Origin: Mixophyes australis
Lineage: Eukaryota > Chordata > Amphibia > Anura > Limnodynastidae
Direction of reading: 5' to 3'
DNA: 64,000 nt
NCBI GenBank assembly: GCA_036250195.1
Contig: JAVHZZ010000003.1
Span: 89,541,418-89,605,417, forward strand
Shown here: positions 21,255-33,091 of the stretch, one piece after another
How positions within the stretch are numbered: position 1 is the stretch's first letter
Layout: the number at the start of each line of letters is the position of its first letter
Made by a program: the position numbers and the translations under genes
The notes under the pieces: generated by a model
Seen by the model: only the letters and a program-made list of their open reading frames with translations
Databases searched by the model: none
What the model was told of the DNA's origin: nothing

Positions 21255-22500
21255 TACTTTAAATGATGTCCAAATTTGTAAATATTAGGTGTAGTCACAT
21301 CAGAAAAAAATAAATATTGCCCCACTGGTAATGAAACAGTAAGCCACTTTAATATAATAAAATAAAATTACTTTACATATAATCATTAATGAAATTTGGC
21401 CCCTTAACTTATTCATAAAATAATTTGGCCCATGTAAGATAATTATTAATATTTTTGCCCCTCTAAACAAAAAATCATGATTACCCTCATATTTAAAACT
21501 TGTGTCTCCTGTTATGTTAATATTGGCCAGTAGTGGAAAACTTATGTGTTTGCTAATCTTGCCTATCCAAAGAATCGTGTTGCATCTGGCGATTTTCACA
21601 GCAATCTGGGGCAAATTTGCAAAATTGCAGCTTTATACATATGGCCACTTGTATTGCTAGAGTGGGAAAACGTTGGGACTGTGATTTGTAGCGACTTTGG
21701 GAATGTCGATTTTGAAAAAATCACTTTATTGGTGATTTTCTATCAACCTGCACTTCCATACGTCAGAGAGTTTAAACTTGTCGAAAAAATTGCTGAAAAT
21801 GCTAAATTGTAGCTCGATACATTTACCCCCTAGTGTTATAACCTTCATTGAGGGGAAGACAGCAAAAAGTAAGCACCCAGCCCTCCTGCAAAGAGGTTCA
21901 CAGCCCCACACTGAAAAGCCATGGGGCTCTTTCTGGAACTCCTAAATCTGGGTACTGGGGTAATAGTTAAAAATCTGGACTGTTATAATGGGAATTAGGG
22001 CACTAAGGCCCATGCCCCATTTACCCCATTATTAGTATGTCTCCTATTATACTAATATTGTATAAAAAAGTACATAAAATAGGGATAGAAAAATTATAAC
22101 TGTCAATTGAAATAGGATTTCCCAAACACCCTTGTTAACCAATGTACTATAAATCTTCTTTGCTTTTGCTCTCTTGTCTTCTTGTTACCCAATGGGAAAG
22201 TTGTAATCCTCTTTGAAAAAAACAAAGCAAACATATTTTGGCCAGTTTAGTTCACTGTTGTTTTGCAGTATTTCTCATAGTGAGCAGTTGAAATATATAA
22301 GTTTTAAAAAATCTTTACACTGGGTTACGTTATGGAAAAAGATTCACAATTGCACTATGTTGTGGAATAATATATTTATTTTTTAAATAGTAGCAAAAGA
22401 GCCATTTTGGGGAGTATTTTATTTCAATTAAAAATATTATTGAAATAAAAAATGCTTAGTAAGATAATAGAATGATGAAGGAAAATAATAATAAAGGTTG
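21255..22500. other. No firm feature
   Basis: AT-rich. At 21545-21830 gcgattttcac and gtgattttc-like words in opposite orientation hint at a decayed foldback, but I could not fix its ends. Confidence 0.5.
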
Positions 22501-22513
22501 CTTCTTAGAAACT

Positions 22514-23215
22514 CGCTACTATGCTAGAGCTTGAAGGAAATGATGGCGAAGATGATAATGAGCCTGATAATGATAATACACGACTTGAACCTGAAAAATT
22601 TGATAAGGATGATGTTGATTATGTACCACCACATGCCCTAGATATGCACATTGTCATGCCAGGCATAAAGACAAACAGAACCCCTCCTGTGTGTACAAGT
22701 TTGTTCTACCCTAAACCAGACAACATACATTAAGGCATCTTTAGCCTTTTTCAGGCCAAAGTAAGCAGAGACAGAAACCCAGGCCATCTAGGCAACTCTT
22801 CCATGTCAGAAGTTTTTCACCTGCAGATAAATCATGTCTTGTAGATAGACCAGCATCCGCTACTGGCAACTTTGATAGATATCTGCTGTCTTCTCTGGCG
22901 ATAGTATTTGCAATTGTAAGTAGCTTTCCTTACCATAATCATTTCTTACCAAAAGGAATCCTAGGTCACTGCTTTGCTGATGCTGAACCTACAGACAAAA
23001 ACGTCTTAGAAGAATAACAATCTTACAAATGTTTCAGATTATAAACAATTGACTGTGAAACAATCAGAGGAACTAAGTATGACAGTCAGCATCTTATTGC
23101 ACAGCATACCACTGCAATCAGTTCATTAGGTTTTCAAAGATTAGTTGCACTCATGCGCCCATGCTACCGTATTCCATTTTAATTCTATTTCTGCACTTTT
23201 TTAGTTGTACAGGGA
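22514..23215 (+). pseudogene. BED-hAT transposase relic
   Basis: Plus-strand frame MLELEGNDGEDDNEPDND, then IVMPGIKTNRTPPV and SLFYPKPDN, parallels the acidic segment and BED-finger start of the transposase at 2464-5460 (VMPGQKTKK, SYFYPNPDN). After a stop at 22731, scattered matches follow: HLGNSSM, a QLTVKQS block near 23045, and LMRPCYRIPF near 23150 (compare LCPRYQIPSRF). It is frameshifted, with no TIRs found, and older than the copies with target duplications. Confidence 0.75.
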
Positions 23216-23230
23216 GCATAAAGACAAGGG

Positions 23231-23385
23231 GGAAATTTACTAACGTGCAGTTTCACTAAACCGCAGAAGTTTTGACATTTTTATGTGTGGTTTGTAAATT
23301 TTGCAATTTGTTAAAAGCTAAACAACACAGCAAACTGCAAAATATTTCAAACCACCAACTCTGAATTTATGATCCCCATTTTTTT
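23231..23385. repeat. Decayed MITE-like palindrome
   Basis: ggggaaatttactaacgtgcag at the left and a diverged inverted counterpart near 23330-23385 resemble the MITEs at 13570-13920, with many mismatches. Confidence 0.4.
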
Positions 23386-23559
23386 TATAACAACAACAGA
23401 AAGTACGAAGAATACGGAAGAAGAACAAGAACATGAAGGAAGAACTCTGTTACCAAATACAAAATACAGAATGCTGTACAACAATCAAGAAAATGGGAGC
23501 ATTTTATAATGTAGTATGGGTACAGTGAGAGGAGAGAGGAGAAAGAAAGTATCAAGAGA

Positions 23560-25255
23560 GGAAGTGGGGGATCTAATCTTCGAACCGGCTTGCCTGGTAA
23601 GGAGTTAGATAAGGTGGTAGGGAGACGGGATGGTGGGAAGAAAAAGTGCTGTCAACACATGCAGGTTTGGATTGTGCAAAAAAGAAATGAAAAATATTGA
23701 GATGAAATAAACTGAAGTTTACAGGATCCCTGGTAAGGAGGATAGGTGGAAGGTGTACCATGCTCCCCAAACTTTCTGAAAGCTATCAACACAGTCATGC
23801 AAGTAATATATGCCATAGAGGCTGTGTACCAAATGTGGGATGTAACGGCTATGAGACAGGAGGAACATGGAGTCTTTGGCTATCTGGAGAAGTGCTGCAT
23901 TGCAAATATGTTGAATCAGTTTATCAGTAGGTTTAGGAAGCATTTTCACAGGATAACAAAGCAACATAATACAGGGATCTAAAGCCACTTGAAATCCCAC
24001 AATCCTGGCAGCAAGCAAACCGATTCCAGTTAAGATAAGAGGGCATTGCCACCATATATGATAAAAGGATCCCACGTTTCCACAATAAGTTAGAGGTTGC
24101 AGGCAAAATTCTGTGAAGTTTAGATTGTACTATATAAAACCTCTTGTAGATTTTATAGGTATTTTCTTTTGTTGATGTATTTTTAGATGCCTTAGCAGCA
24201 CGTTGTTTAATAAGCAACCATCCCTCCAGGTTCAGAGCTCTCTGAGTTTCAGATTCCCATTCTCATTTCAAAGGGTTCAAGCAGTTAATCTGTGGGAGAT
24301 AAAATGGCATGATCCATCAGGGAGACAAGGTCTTATCTGCCAACCTGATACATACACAGTCCTTTGAAAAGAGTTGGTCTGCAGAGTTTAATAAATTTAA
24401 GCTGGGCCTGAATAAAACCTTTGATTTCTAGATATTGGAAGTGAAAGGAGTGGGAGAGCCCAGTTTTCTTGCAGAAATGACGGGGTGGGGGCAAATTCAC
24501 CAATATGTGTGAAAATGTTTTGATACACACCTGTTTCCAGGCTAGGAAAATTTTGAAGCATTTCCTGTGGGGGAAAAGTGGATGTTGTCAATTAGGAGGA
24601 AGAGGGGAAGGATTTTCAGTCAGTTTGTCAACCTTGAGCAATCTGTCCCATAAATCAAGTCTGAACCGGATGGCGGGAAAAAAGTAGGATGATTGTTTTC
24701 AATATCCATCCATAGTTTAACACGAGGGGCAGACTGCCACAAAATAATATGCCTAAGTTGGACCATGTGATAATGTTGCATAAAAATAGGTACACCAAAA
24801 ATGCCAGACTTAACGGATCTAGCAAGGCAAGACCACTTGATTCTAGATTTCTTTCCCTGCGAAATAAATTTACTACATAGTGTCTGCAAAGTTGCAAGAA
24901 AGAATCCAGGAACCATCACAGGTATGGTTTGAAACAAGTACAGTATCTGGGGTAGGAATTGAAATAATAATAATCCTACCAAACCAAGATATATAAAGTG
25001 GACCCTAAGTTGCATTATCATGATTGATTGAATTTAGAAGTAGGGAATAGTTTGTGTGGAATATTTGCTTATAGTCCTTCATGATCTGGATTCCAAGGTA
25101 TCGAATAGACAGTAGTCGCAATTGGAAGTCAAATTCAGCTCATGGGTCTTAGCAGCATTGACAGGAATATCGAGAGCCAGGACTTCAGACTTGGAGTTGT
25201 TAATCTTGTAGCTGGACAATGAACTGTAGGTTGCAAGATCTTTAAAAAGGTTAGG
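23560..25255 (-). pseudogene. L1-like LINE, 3' part of ORF2
   Basis: Minus-strand pieces from right to left: the RT end (SSYKINNSKSEVLALDIP), then FLPQILYLFQTIPVMVP, KSRIKWSCLARS and GIFGVPIFMQHYHMVQLRHI, then TGVYQNIFTHIGEFAPTP, and near 24060 the C-terminal SFYHIWWQCP motif. These are typical of the C-terminal half of L1 ORF2 downstream of the polymerase core. Frames shift several times. The copy is 5'-truncated at about 25255, where it meets the plus-strand L1. Confidence 0.82.
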
Positions 25256-28080
25256 AAGGAACTTTACACTATGACCCTCAGCGGATACGTGCTGCCTTCC
25301 AATCCTATTACACTAAACTTTATAACCTGCCCCAACTGTCTGATCCTTTAGTCTCCCAGCAACACTCACAGCTGATTGAATCTTTTCTTTCTTCCGCTAA
25401 ACTTCCAAAACTCTCTTCATAAGCTAGTACTCTTCTGGGGGCTGAGATTACTAGAGATGAAATTGTACAAACCATAAAGTCTCAGAAAACAGGAAAGGCT
25501 CCGGGGCCAGACGGCTTTACTGCTGTGTACTATAAGAAGTTTTCTGGGCTCCTGGTCCCCCGTTTGCACACCCTATTCAACTCAGTCCTGATTGGGGGTT
25601 TCTGGTCTAGGGATTCTTTGGAGGCTCGGATCTCCCTCATTCATAAAGAGGGTAAGGATGTTCATGACTGCGCTAGTTATCGCCCTATCTCCCTGCTTAA
25701 TATGGATGTCAAATTATATGCAAAAATTTTGGCTAATAGACTTAAATTCGGTCCTTCCCTCCCTTATACATTATGACCAAGTTGGCTTTATACCGGGGCA
25801 TCAGGCCGGAGACAATACCAGGAGAGTCGTTGATCTGATTCATATCATTAATACCAGGAAGACCCCGGCCATTTTTCTCTCCCTTGATACCGAGAAGGCT
25901 TTTGACAGGATCTCCTGGAGCTTTATGTCCTGAGCCTTGTCGACGTTTGGGATTTCGGGTAACCTCCTCATGGGTATTCAAGCCTTATACTCTCGACCCT
26001 CCGCAAGAGTCATGATCAACGGTTCTCCCTCTGACCTTATCGCCATATCCAACGGTACACGCCAGGGGTGTCCTCTGTCTCCTCTCATCTTTGCCCTTGT
26101 TATAGAGCCTCTTGCGGCCTCTATCCAGGCCTGTCCGAACATACAGGGTGTGCGGACGGGGAATCTGGAGAGTAAGCTCTCTCTCTTTGCGGACGATGTG
26201 CTTCTGACTCTCCTGCAGCCTGAGAAGTCTCTCCCTGGACTCTTTAGCATATTACACCATTATGGGCACCTCTCAGGATACAAGATCAATATTACAAAAT
26301 CGGAAGCTCTCCTCCTTAATATTCCCTCCCCAGAAGTACTGGTACTCACCTCCCGCTTTAACTTTCGGTGGCAGAGAAAGAAAATTAAATACTTAGGTAT
26401 CTTCATTACCGACTCCTATGACTCCCTCTACGGGGAGAACTACCTGGCCCTCTTTGCTAAGATCTAGTCTGAATTGCTCTCCTGGCGCTCAGTGATCCTT
26501 TCGTGGCTGGGCAGGATCATCTCTGTCAAGATGAACCTCCTTCCTAAGCTCCTCTATTATTTCCAGACCCTTCCTGTCCGAGTCCCCATTTCGGATCTGA
26601 CATCTATCCAAAAATGTCTCTCTAGGTTTATCTGGAACGGCCGGTCTCCCAAGATTAAGCTGGCTCTCTTAAAGAGACCCACCAGAGGTGGTGGTAGGGG
26701 TTTCCAGGATTTGAAAATTTACTATTGGGCAGCTTATCTGAGCCAGATCGCAGCCTCCTTTGCCCCCCCCCCCCCCACGGCAATGTCGTGGGTTGACATC
26801 AAATCCGCTTATCTTAATTTTCCAATTTTGTCCTGTATATGGGGTCTCTCAGAATAAACTAGATCTCCCCTCACCTCCCAAAGCCCTACCTTTCTGTTCT
26901 CAGCTGCAATATGGGAGACCTGCCGACCCCATCTCAAGATACCATTGTCCTCTCTTACTGTCCTACCTCTTTGGGGTAACCCTGCCTTTTCTCCTGGGCT
27001 CTCCTCTGCCTTCTATAGTCCCTGGGTCACTGCGGGAGTTCGATTTGTCGGAGACCTATTATTTCAGGGGGCCTTTATCTCCTGGGATGACCTACGCTCT
27101 AAATATCCAAATCTCCATCCTAAATTCTACGAGTATTTCCAATTATGACACTTTGTGGGCTCTCTCCTCGGGGGGGCTCCTCTCCCCCCTCTTAGGTCTC
27201 CCTTTGAATCTCTATGTCTCTCCTCACCCTTGGGTAGGGGCATGATCTCCTTTTTCTACAGCCTAATTCTCAATGTACTTTTACCTCCGGGCGGTAGGCA
27301 TGAGAGGGAGTGGGAGAAGGATCTGGGCCCCCCCAGAGGAGGATTATTGGGAAATCATAAGTACTACACACCTGACAAACTCACTAAAATGTTCCCCTCT
27401 AGTTCTCCATTATGTTGGCGGGGTTGTGGCCAGATGGGCTCCTTTTTGCATATTTGGTGGTCCTGCCCTAAAATATCCTCCTTTTGGGATCGAGTTAGGA
27501 CCCTCCTCTCCTCCCTCCTTCCATGCCCTGTCCGGAAAGACCCATGGTCTTTTCTTCTCTGTTACCCTTTGATTGATGATGATAGACAGTCTGCGTAATT
27601 GGCCTCCCATGTCCTGGCTGCTGCGTGTTGCCTAGTAGCTAAGTCTTGGAAACAAGCTGAACCCCCCACTCTGGCGGCCCTGCGATCCTATATCTGGTTT
27701 ATTGCCCGGATGGAACAGATTACATACCACCTGCATGATAAGGATGATAAATTTCACCAGGTTTGGGCTCCTTGGCTTTACTTATAACACCATACCTCTT
27801 GTACCAAATCCTTCCTCCTAAAAAGACTCCCTAGGTTCATAGGTGGCCTGACTCTTGACTCTCGATGCTGTTTCCCTTCCCAGAGAATCTAAGTAGTAAT
27901 CTCCTCTGAAACTTTTAGTGCCCCTCTTCTATTTATTTGTTTCTCCTCTTAAAAAGGAAAGATAGGGGTAAGGAACTGTGAGGATAATTGGGAAGTGAGT
28001 TCTCTTTTTCTTTCAGTCTCGGTGGCGACCATTTATATATGGCTGGCTTCACTATGAATTATATTGTGTCAATCTGTTGG
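25256..28080 (+). pseudogene. L1-like LINE ORF2 with reverse transcriptase
   Basis: Plus-strand reading gives GKAPGPDGF (25497), SYRPISLLNMDVKLYAKIL (25675), DQVGFIPGHQAGDNTRR, LSLDTEKAFDRISW (first catalytic Asp), NGTRQGCPLSPLIFALVIEPL and SLFADDVLL (active-site FADD, about 26185), then KIKYLGI. The thumb/C-terminal part follows: LPKLLYYFQTLPV, SRFIWNGRSPKIK and, near 27430, GSFLHIWWSCP. One frame spans about 25592-27787, broken by stops at 25931, 26465, 26855 and others, with a frameshift near 25750. It copies its own RNA by target-primed reverse transcription. 5'-truncated before the endonuclease domain. Better preserved than its minus-strand neighbour. Confidence 0.9.
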
Positions 28081-28259
28081 AAAAGCTCATGAATGTCATA
28101 GAAGAATGTCTCACCTACTTGTGGAATTTCCTCAGGATTCATTTTTAATAACAGAACTAACATTGCATTTGCCGTATAAATGAGCACGTATGAACACATA
28201 TCATGCTTCAACAATGAACTTCATGGTCCAGACTTTGCTGAGAAAATAGCAGTCTCTGC
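28081..28259. other. L1 3' flank, nothing else recognised
   Basis: Sequence after the L1 coding region; the exact 3' end of the L1 is unclear. Confidence 0.4.
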
Positions 28260-28470
28260 TGTAGATGCTGGTTGTGACTTCTAAAATTTCTGTCCATTTG
28301 CCACAGAATATTCTGCCATGCTACCAACTGAAGGATAAGGTAATACGGTAGCATTAAATCTTTATATGCTTCAGCGGCTTGAAGAACAGCAACAATCTAT
28401 GGAGCATTACATAGCAAGACATAAGATATGGAAAGAAGGGGCACATTAACTGATTCAAGCAAAGTTTAGA
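28260..28470 (+). pseudogene. BED-hAT transposase relic, short
   Basis: Plus-strand pieces TSKISVHLPQN, CYQLKDKV and, after a frameshift, LYMLQRLEEQQQSMEHYIA correspond to ARKIAVHFRHS, CHHLKQEV and LYMLQRMEEQQKAIQAYTA in the transposase at 2464-5460. Only this central stretch survives. Confidence 0.75.
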
Positions 28471-28487
28471 TTTCTTTTGGTTTAATA

Positions 28488-29111
28488 CAGGGGTCAGGGA
28501 ACTTTTTTACCTTTAACCCCAAAATATATTTAGATACACCGACGTTACCCCATGATTTGAAAGGAAGGAAATCATATATTACTAATTATTGGAATTCAAA
28601 ATTTTATTGAATCTATTTAAAATTTTTTTGAAAGCTTCAACTTCAAAACTTCAGATTTTGGAGAAATGATGTTGCTTCATTTTTGATACGAGAGCATCAA
28701 TATTGGGGCATTTTGATGTCAGAGCAATTTGGATATAGTCTTCAGCGTCCAATCAATTTCTCTGTTTTTATGTTCGCTAGAGTGGAAAAGCCTTGTTCGC
28801 AAAGGTAGGTTGTTGCAAAAGGCAGCAACTTTTTGACTGCCGCCTCATGTGCAATTTTGAATGCCTTTTCAGCTGTTGACATCCAAAAATATGACAGATC
28901 TGCTTTGTTATCAAATGCAATACATGCTTCATTATTGCATCGAAGTTCAAGAAGTGCCTCTGCCAACCCTTGAGGCTCTTCTGGTACAACAGCAATTTCA
29001 CATTTAAAGGGGTTTACAATCCAACTGACAGCATGTGAATCGACAGCATTACCCCCAGGAATTTCATTTTTACCCCATTTGGGGTAATTTACCCCTGTTC
29101 CTTGACCACTG
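28488..29111 (-). mobile_element. Charlie-like hAT, 624 bp, exact 8-bp duplication
   Basis: Ends caggggtcagggaac (28488) and gttccttgaccactg (to 29111) are inverted copies with two mismatches. Identical 8-mers gtttaata flank it (28480-28487, 29112-29119). The element inserted beside the BED-hAT relic. It keeps the C-terminal end of its transposase gene. Confidence 0.88.
28600..29001 (-). pseudogene. hAT transposase C-terminus, ZBED5/GTF2IRD2-like
   Basis: Minus-strand frames from 29001: QKSLKGWQRHFLNF; then LLPFATTYLCEQGFSTLANIK (about 28790-28850), the hAT dimerisation motif of this family; then, after a frameshift near 28745, DAEDYIQIALTSKCPNIDAL. This is the same family that gave rise to host ZBED5-like and GTF2I-repeat proteins. 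The N-terminal finger and DDE residues are missing because of internal deletion. Not functional. Confidence 0.85.
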
Positions 29112-29119
29112 GTTTAATA

Positions 29120-30180
29120 CAACCTTCTTAAATCTTATGATTTAGTATAAGGGCCTATTTATAAGTTTATCCGTCCTTTCACCCAATATTTACAGACGCC
29201 TATCGTATCTTTTCATTATGAGTTTTCACAGTTATTTAACAATTTACAGGAGCCAGGACAGTGCTTTCGAAAAGTGATAGTCTCAGCGAAGAAGTTCACA
29301 CACCCGCCCACAGTAGGAGGCTGGGTTTCTCTGCGTACCTGCTATTAGACCTGCTCACAGTGACAAGCAGACAGAGGTTGTGGAATTTTAGGAGCAGGAC
29401 TGAGGTGAACAGGGATCCACAATGGTTAGTAAGTAGATTGGTGCCAAAAACTCATCAGAATCCAACAGATGAACTAGTGTGAGGTGTGACTTATGTGTTT
29501 GCTGATCATTCCAGGAGGATGCTCTGATGATAGCAGAATGCTTGCTATCCTGGCAATAGGTCCTGTTCTAGCTGGATTGGCATTGGTTCACTATGTATAG
29601 ACAACTATGAGGACAGTTTTTGCAAACATTAATCTACTTTTTGCAGCAGATTCCTCCAATATTTACAGGGATACCACTTTAATAACTACATATGGTATAT
29701 AATAATGCAGTCACCCTGTGTTTATACGGGATTTACTGCATGTTAGACCTTGATAAGTAGGCCCCATAGTGAACACTGATAGCTTGTGTCAAGTCATGCC
29801 ACTCATTAAACTAGTGGAAAAGCTAATGAAGCTGATGGAGTTTATAAAAACAAACAGTTCTGCAAGTATTGTATATTGGCCATGTGGATCAATGGGTTAA
29901 AGATTTGCAGAATATTGAAATCCATGCTTGATCCCAGGTGAATGGTTTATGTAATGTATTTTTTTCCAATAGTAGAATTGTGTAAAGAAATGCAAACAGT
30001 TCCTTGAGAGCAAACTGTCAGGTCAAGTGGCATATACAACTGCAGCTCCTTCAGTTTCTTAATTGCTGCCTCTGCCCCCCAAAAACTGACTTACTGTAAT
30101 ATTCATTAGTATTGTTTGCTTGTATATGACCATCATATTACATAGAGCTTTTAAGAAATATTGAATCATTCACATTAGAC
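29120..30180. other. No gene; holds one half of a 43-bp direct repeat
   Basis: AT-rich spacer. 29979-30021 is repeated at 30642-30684 with one mismatch; the second copy lies inside the LTR-like unit. Confidence 0.6.
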
Positions 30181-30184
30181 CCTG

Positions 30185-30350
30185 CTCCATGGAATTTAAC
30201 GTTTACCTACCAGTATACTTTTGAAGGAAACCCACACAAACATGGGGAGACAGTCAAACTACACACAGATAGGCCCATGTTTGAAACTGAACTCTTAACC
30301 CCAGCACAGTGAGGCAGCAACACTAACAGCTGTGCAACTGTGCTGCCATT
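30185..30350 (+). repeat. Dispersed vertebrate repeat module
   Basis: ctaccagtatacttttgaagg, aaacccacacaaacatgggg and cacacagataggccc, then a tail through ctgtgctgccat, match the widespread 'ggaggaaacccacgcaaacacggggagaac' module found in many vertebrate repeats. A related copy is at 61560-61830. Confidence 0.6.
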
Positions 30351-30375
30351 TTATATTATAGTTCTCTATACATAT

Positions 30376-30576
30376 TGTGGCAAAGAGGCATATCAGTCAC
30401 AGTTCCCCTGTAAGGTAACTGATAAAAACACAGCTAGTCTGCAGCAGCAGGCTGCAGACAGGGTTAAAGGTTCCCTGGCATCGGTGGTCCCACACATAGA
30501 GAGAGTGTTTTTATCCTCCACCCCAAGCACTACAAACACATCACAGCAAAGCATAACCAATCACACCCATTTGGAA

Positions 30577-30616
<40 letters not shown>

Positions 30617-30988
30617 AGTGTGTGCTAAAAGAGTAGACACATGTGTAAAGAAATGCAAACAGTTCCTTGAGAGCAAACCGTCAGCTCACACAGGTGTTCC
30701 AAATGGATGTAATTGGTTATGCTATGCTGTAATGTGTTTGTAGTGCTTGTCGTGGAGGATAAAAACACTCTCTCTATGTGTGGGACCACCGATGCCAGTA
30801 AGTGGCCGGCTTGCAGACAGGGAAGTAATGTTTAGCCAGGTGTAGCTGGTGGGGATTTTGTTCACTGTTTCTGGATATAACTGCTGAACCAGCGTTGGAA
30901 CTGTTCACCATCCTGGCAACTGCTAATAAACAGTTAAATGGTTCAGCATACCTGTGTCGGATTCCTGTGAATGCTGTACTTTCTCACA
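30376..30988 (+). mobile_element. Solo-LTR candidate containing a long foldback
   Basis: Begins tgtggcaaagagg, like the gypsy LTRs at 9140 and 12159, and ends ctttctcaca, with an aataaa at about 30926 and a TATA-like ggataaaaacac at about 30759. Flanks atat and atgt give only a weak target duplication. Arms 30475-30586 and 30688-30798 are about 111 bp each and nearly complementary, with a TG repeat in the loop. LTR identity is inferred. Confidence 0.45.
30581..30620. repeat. (TG)n microsatellite
   Basis: TG tract at the loop of the foldback. Confidence 0.9.
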
Positions 30989-32770
30989 ATGTATACATAA
31001 TTACTATTTATATTCTCATTTTTTGATTAGACTATTGAGCGGTTGTAATTCTTATCATGCTATATCTCGGTCTATTTTTCAGTGGTATGTTGTCGGGGGC
31101 TACATGTGAACACACAGGGCACATCCCTACATTTAACCTGCGTTTATCTATTTAGCTATGTATGACTCTTAGATAAAAGTAATGTACTTGCACTTAGAGC
31201 ACCTAAACAATATTTAAAGAAAATACTAAAGTAAAATCAGTAGTGTCAGATATCTACAGTTAACCGAGACATATTTGGATGCTGCTTTTGAAAGTGCTAA
31301 TACAGCAGCAGTTTAGCTGAACACAGAAGTTTGGAAGTAATATGCATACTAGACAGGATAGAACCAAGTCAGCAGTTACTCTGTGATGTCTTTTTAAATA
31401 ACAATATAATCGCTACAAACAGTCTTTGAAGGAGGTTAGAATTGTAGCTGAAAGTAATCTGTTTTATCAATTGCATGCTGTCATAAAAATGAGCAAATCA
31501 GCAATACTTTGACTGGATAAGAAATATATAATACACCAACTGTAAAATTTGTTCTTGTGCATTATACTTTTTAATCTTCCAAGATCACACTTTGTAATGA
31601 TGTAATTTTGCTTAAACTGATGAACTGGATAAACTAAGAGTGGATCATAGCATATTTGAACATTGTCTTATTCAATAAACAGGTGCCTATAAAAATTGAC
31701 ACCGGAACATTTTTTTTAATTCTGATGGAGCCCATACCCTGCTTGTCTATTTTAATGATGTATGGTCTTCCCCTTATAATGGTTAATCTAATGATGAAAA
31801 AAAATCCAGGAAGGTTACAGAAGCCATTCTCTTTATTTCTTGCCTACAGGATGATTCACTAGATGATTGATACCTAGAGCTGTATTTCATCTCAGGTAAG
31901 ATTTATGTCTGTTCCCACTTTTGCAAAGTTTTTACTCAGATGTGAAGTAAGCATTCCCTTGCTCTGCTTCTCCATTTCCTATTTTAATCAACTCATGCTC
32001 ATAATATATCTTTTCATCTTGACTTCAAATGTGTCTATGACATGAAACCTTTCCTGCATAATAGAAATTCTGTACAATTGCTGTGTAATGCGGAACAATA
32101 TATCACATTTATATTGCATTTGTATCACAGACAAATTAGTCGATGCTGTTGTGGGGTATTGCCTCATTTATATAGTTAGATGAGATGATTTTTAGATAAT
32201 AATATAACAACCAGAAGGTGAGAATTGCTAACACTCCATCTTAATTACAGAGGTCTAATTAGGGTGATCATGTGTTCTCCGTGTGATACTATTCAAATGT
32301 GTGCTTCTCTCGTGCACTGTGATTCTCTTTATTATGCTATAATAACTTACAGGCACTCAAGGCCACTGGAGATTGGCACCTTGAGGTGGTATTGCAGCAT
32401 TGCCATTATCTGCCTTCATTGCAGGAGAAAGTGTGCTAACTCAAGCAGTTAGTGTATTAGTAGTGTGCTGACTGACAGTCAGAAGTGTAGGTATAATGGA
32501 AGGGGAATACTTCATCTTCCTTCATGCCACCTCTATTAATATTGTCATTCCTTCCACTGCTAATACTAAAAGGAGAGGTGATTGGTGTTTTCATCATACC
32601 ATGCTTCCTCCTGCAATCATGAGGAGAAGAGCATGTGTGTGCTGGGGCCTGATAGATGAGATCCTTGTTTGCGTCATCCATAGAATTGAGAAGACATTCT
32701 CACCTTACCACATGGGATGAATGGCTGCTCAATGGCCAGAGCCTGCGGAACGCAGTAAACGGGGTAAGCA
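30989..32770. other. No recognisable feature
   Basis: AT-rich spacer; short frames at 31656, 32225 and 32496 have no recognisable content. Confidence 0.55.
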
Positions 32771-32780
32771 AGATGGGGGG

Positions 32781-33070
32781 CAGTGGCGCATGCAGTGGGG
32801 GTTTCTGAGTCTCTAGAAACCCCCCCTGCGCTAACTAAGTGGCCACTGTCCTATACAGCAGCCGCGGCGCTGTCAAAGAAGCGTCCGCGGTGGTGCTGTA
32901 TTGTATACAGCACCGCCGCAGACGCTTCTTAGACAGCGCCGCGGCTGCTGTATAGGACAGCGCTGGCGAAACAGAGCTGCTGCGCATGCGCCTCAGCTCT
33001 CTCTCGTTTTTTTTTTTCGATCGGCGAGGAGAACCCCCCCCCCCCCCCGACAATCCTCCATGCGCCCCTG
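32781..33070. mobile_element. Small hAT MITE with GC-rich palindrome
   Basis: Ends cagtggcgcatgca and its near complement tgcgcccctg suggest hAT-type termini. Flanks are G-runs (atgggggg and a G22 tract), so the 8-bp duplication is only plausible. The interior at 32848-32958 is a nearly perfect 111-bp palindrome with 27-bp perfect outer arms (gtcctatacagcagccgcgg and so on). Confidence 0.55.
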
Positions 33071-33091
33071 GGGGGGGGGGGGGGGGGGGGG
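33034..33091. repeat. C16 and G22 homopolymer runs
   Basis: A C-run at 33034-33049 and a G-run at 33070-33091, able to form quadruplex or hairpin structure. Run lengths are unreliable in sequencing. Confidence 0.8.

Noticed and set aside
23560..28080. Twin-priming inversion of a single L1
   Set aside because: Both arms contain the C-terminal region, so they cannot be halves of one copy.
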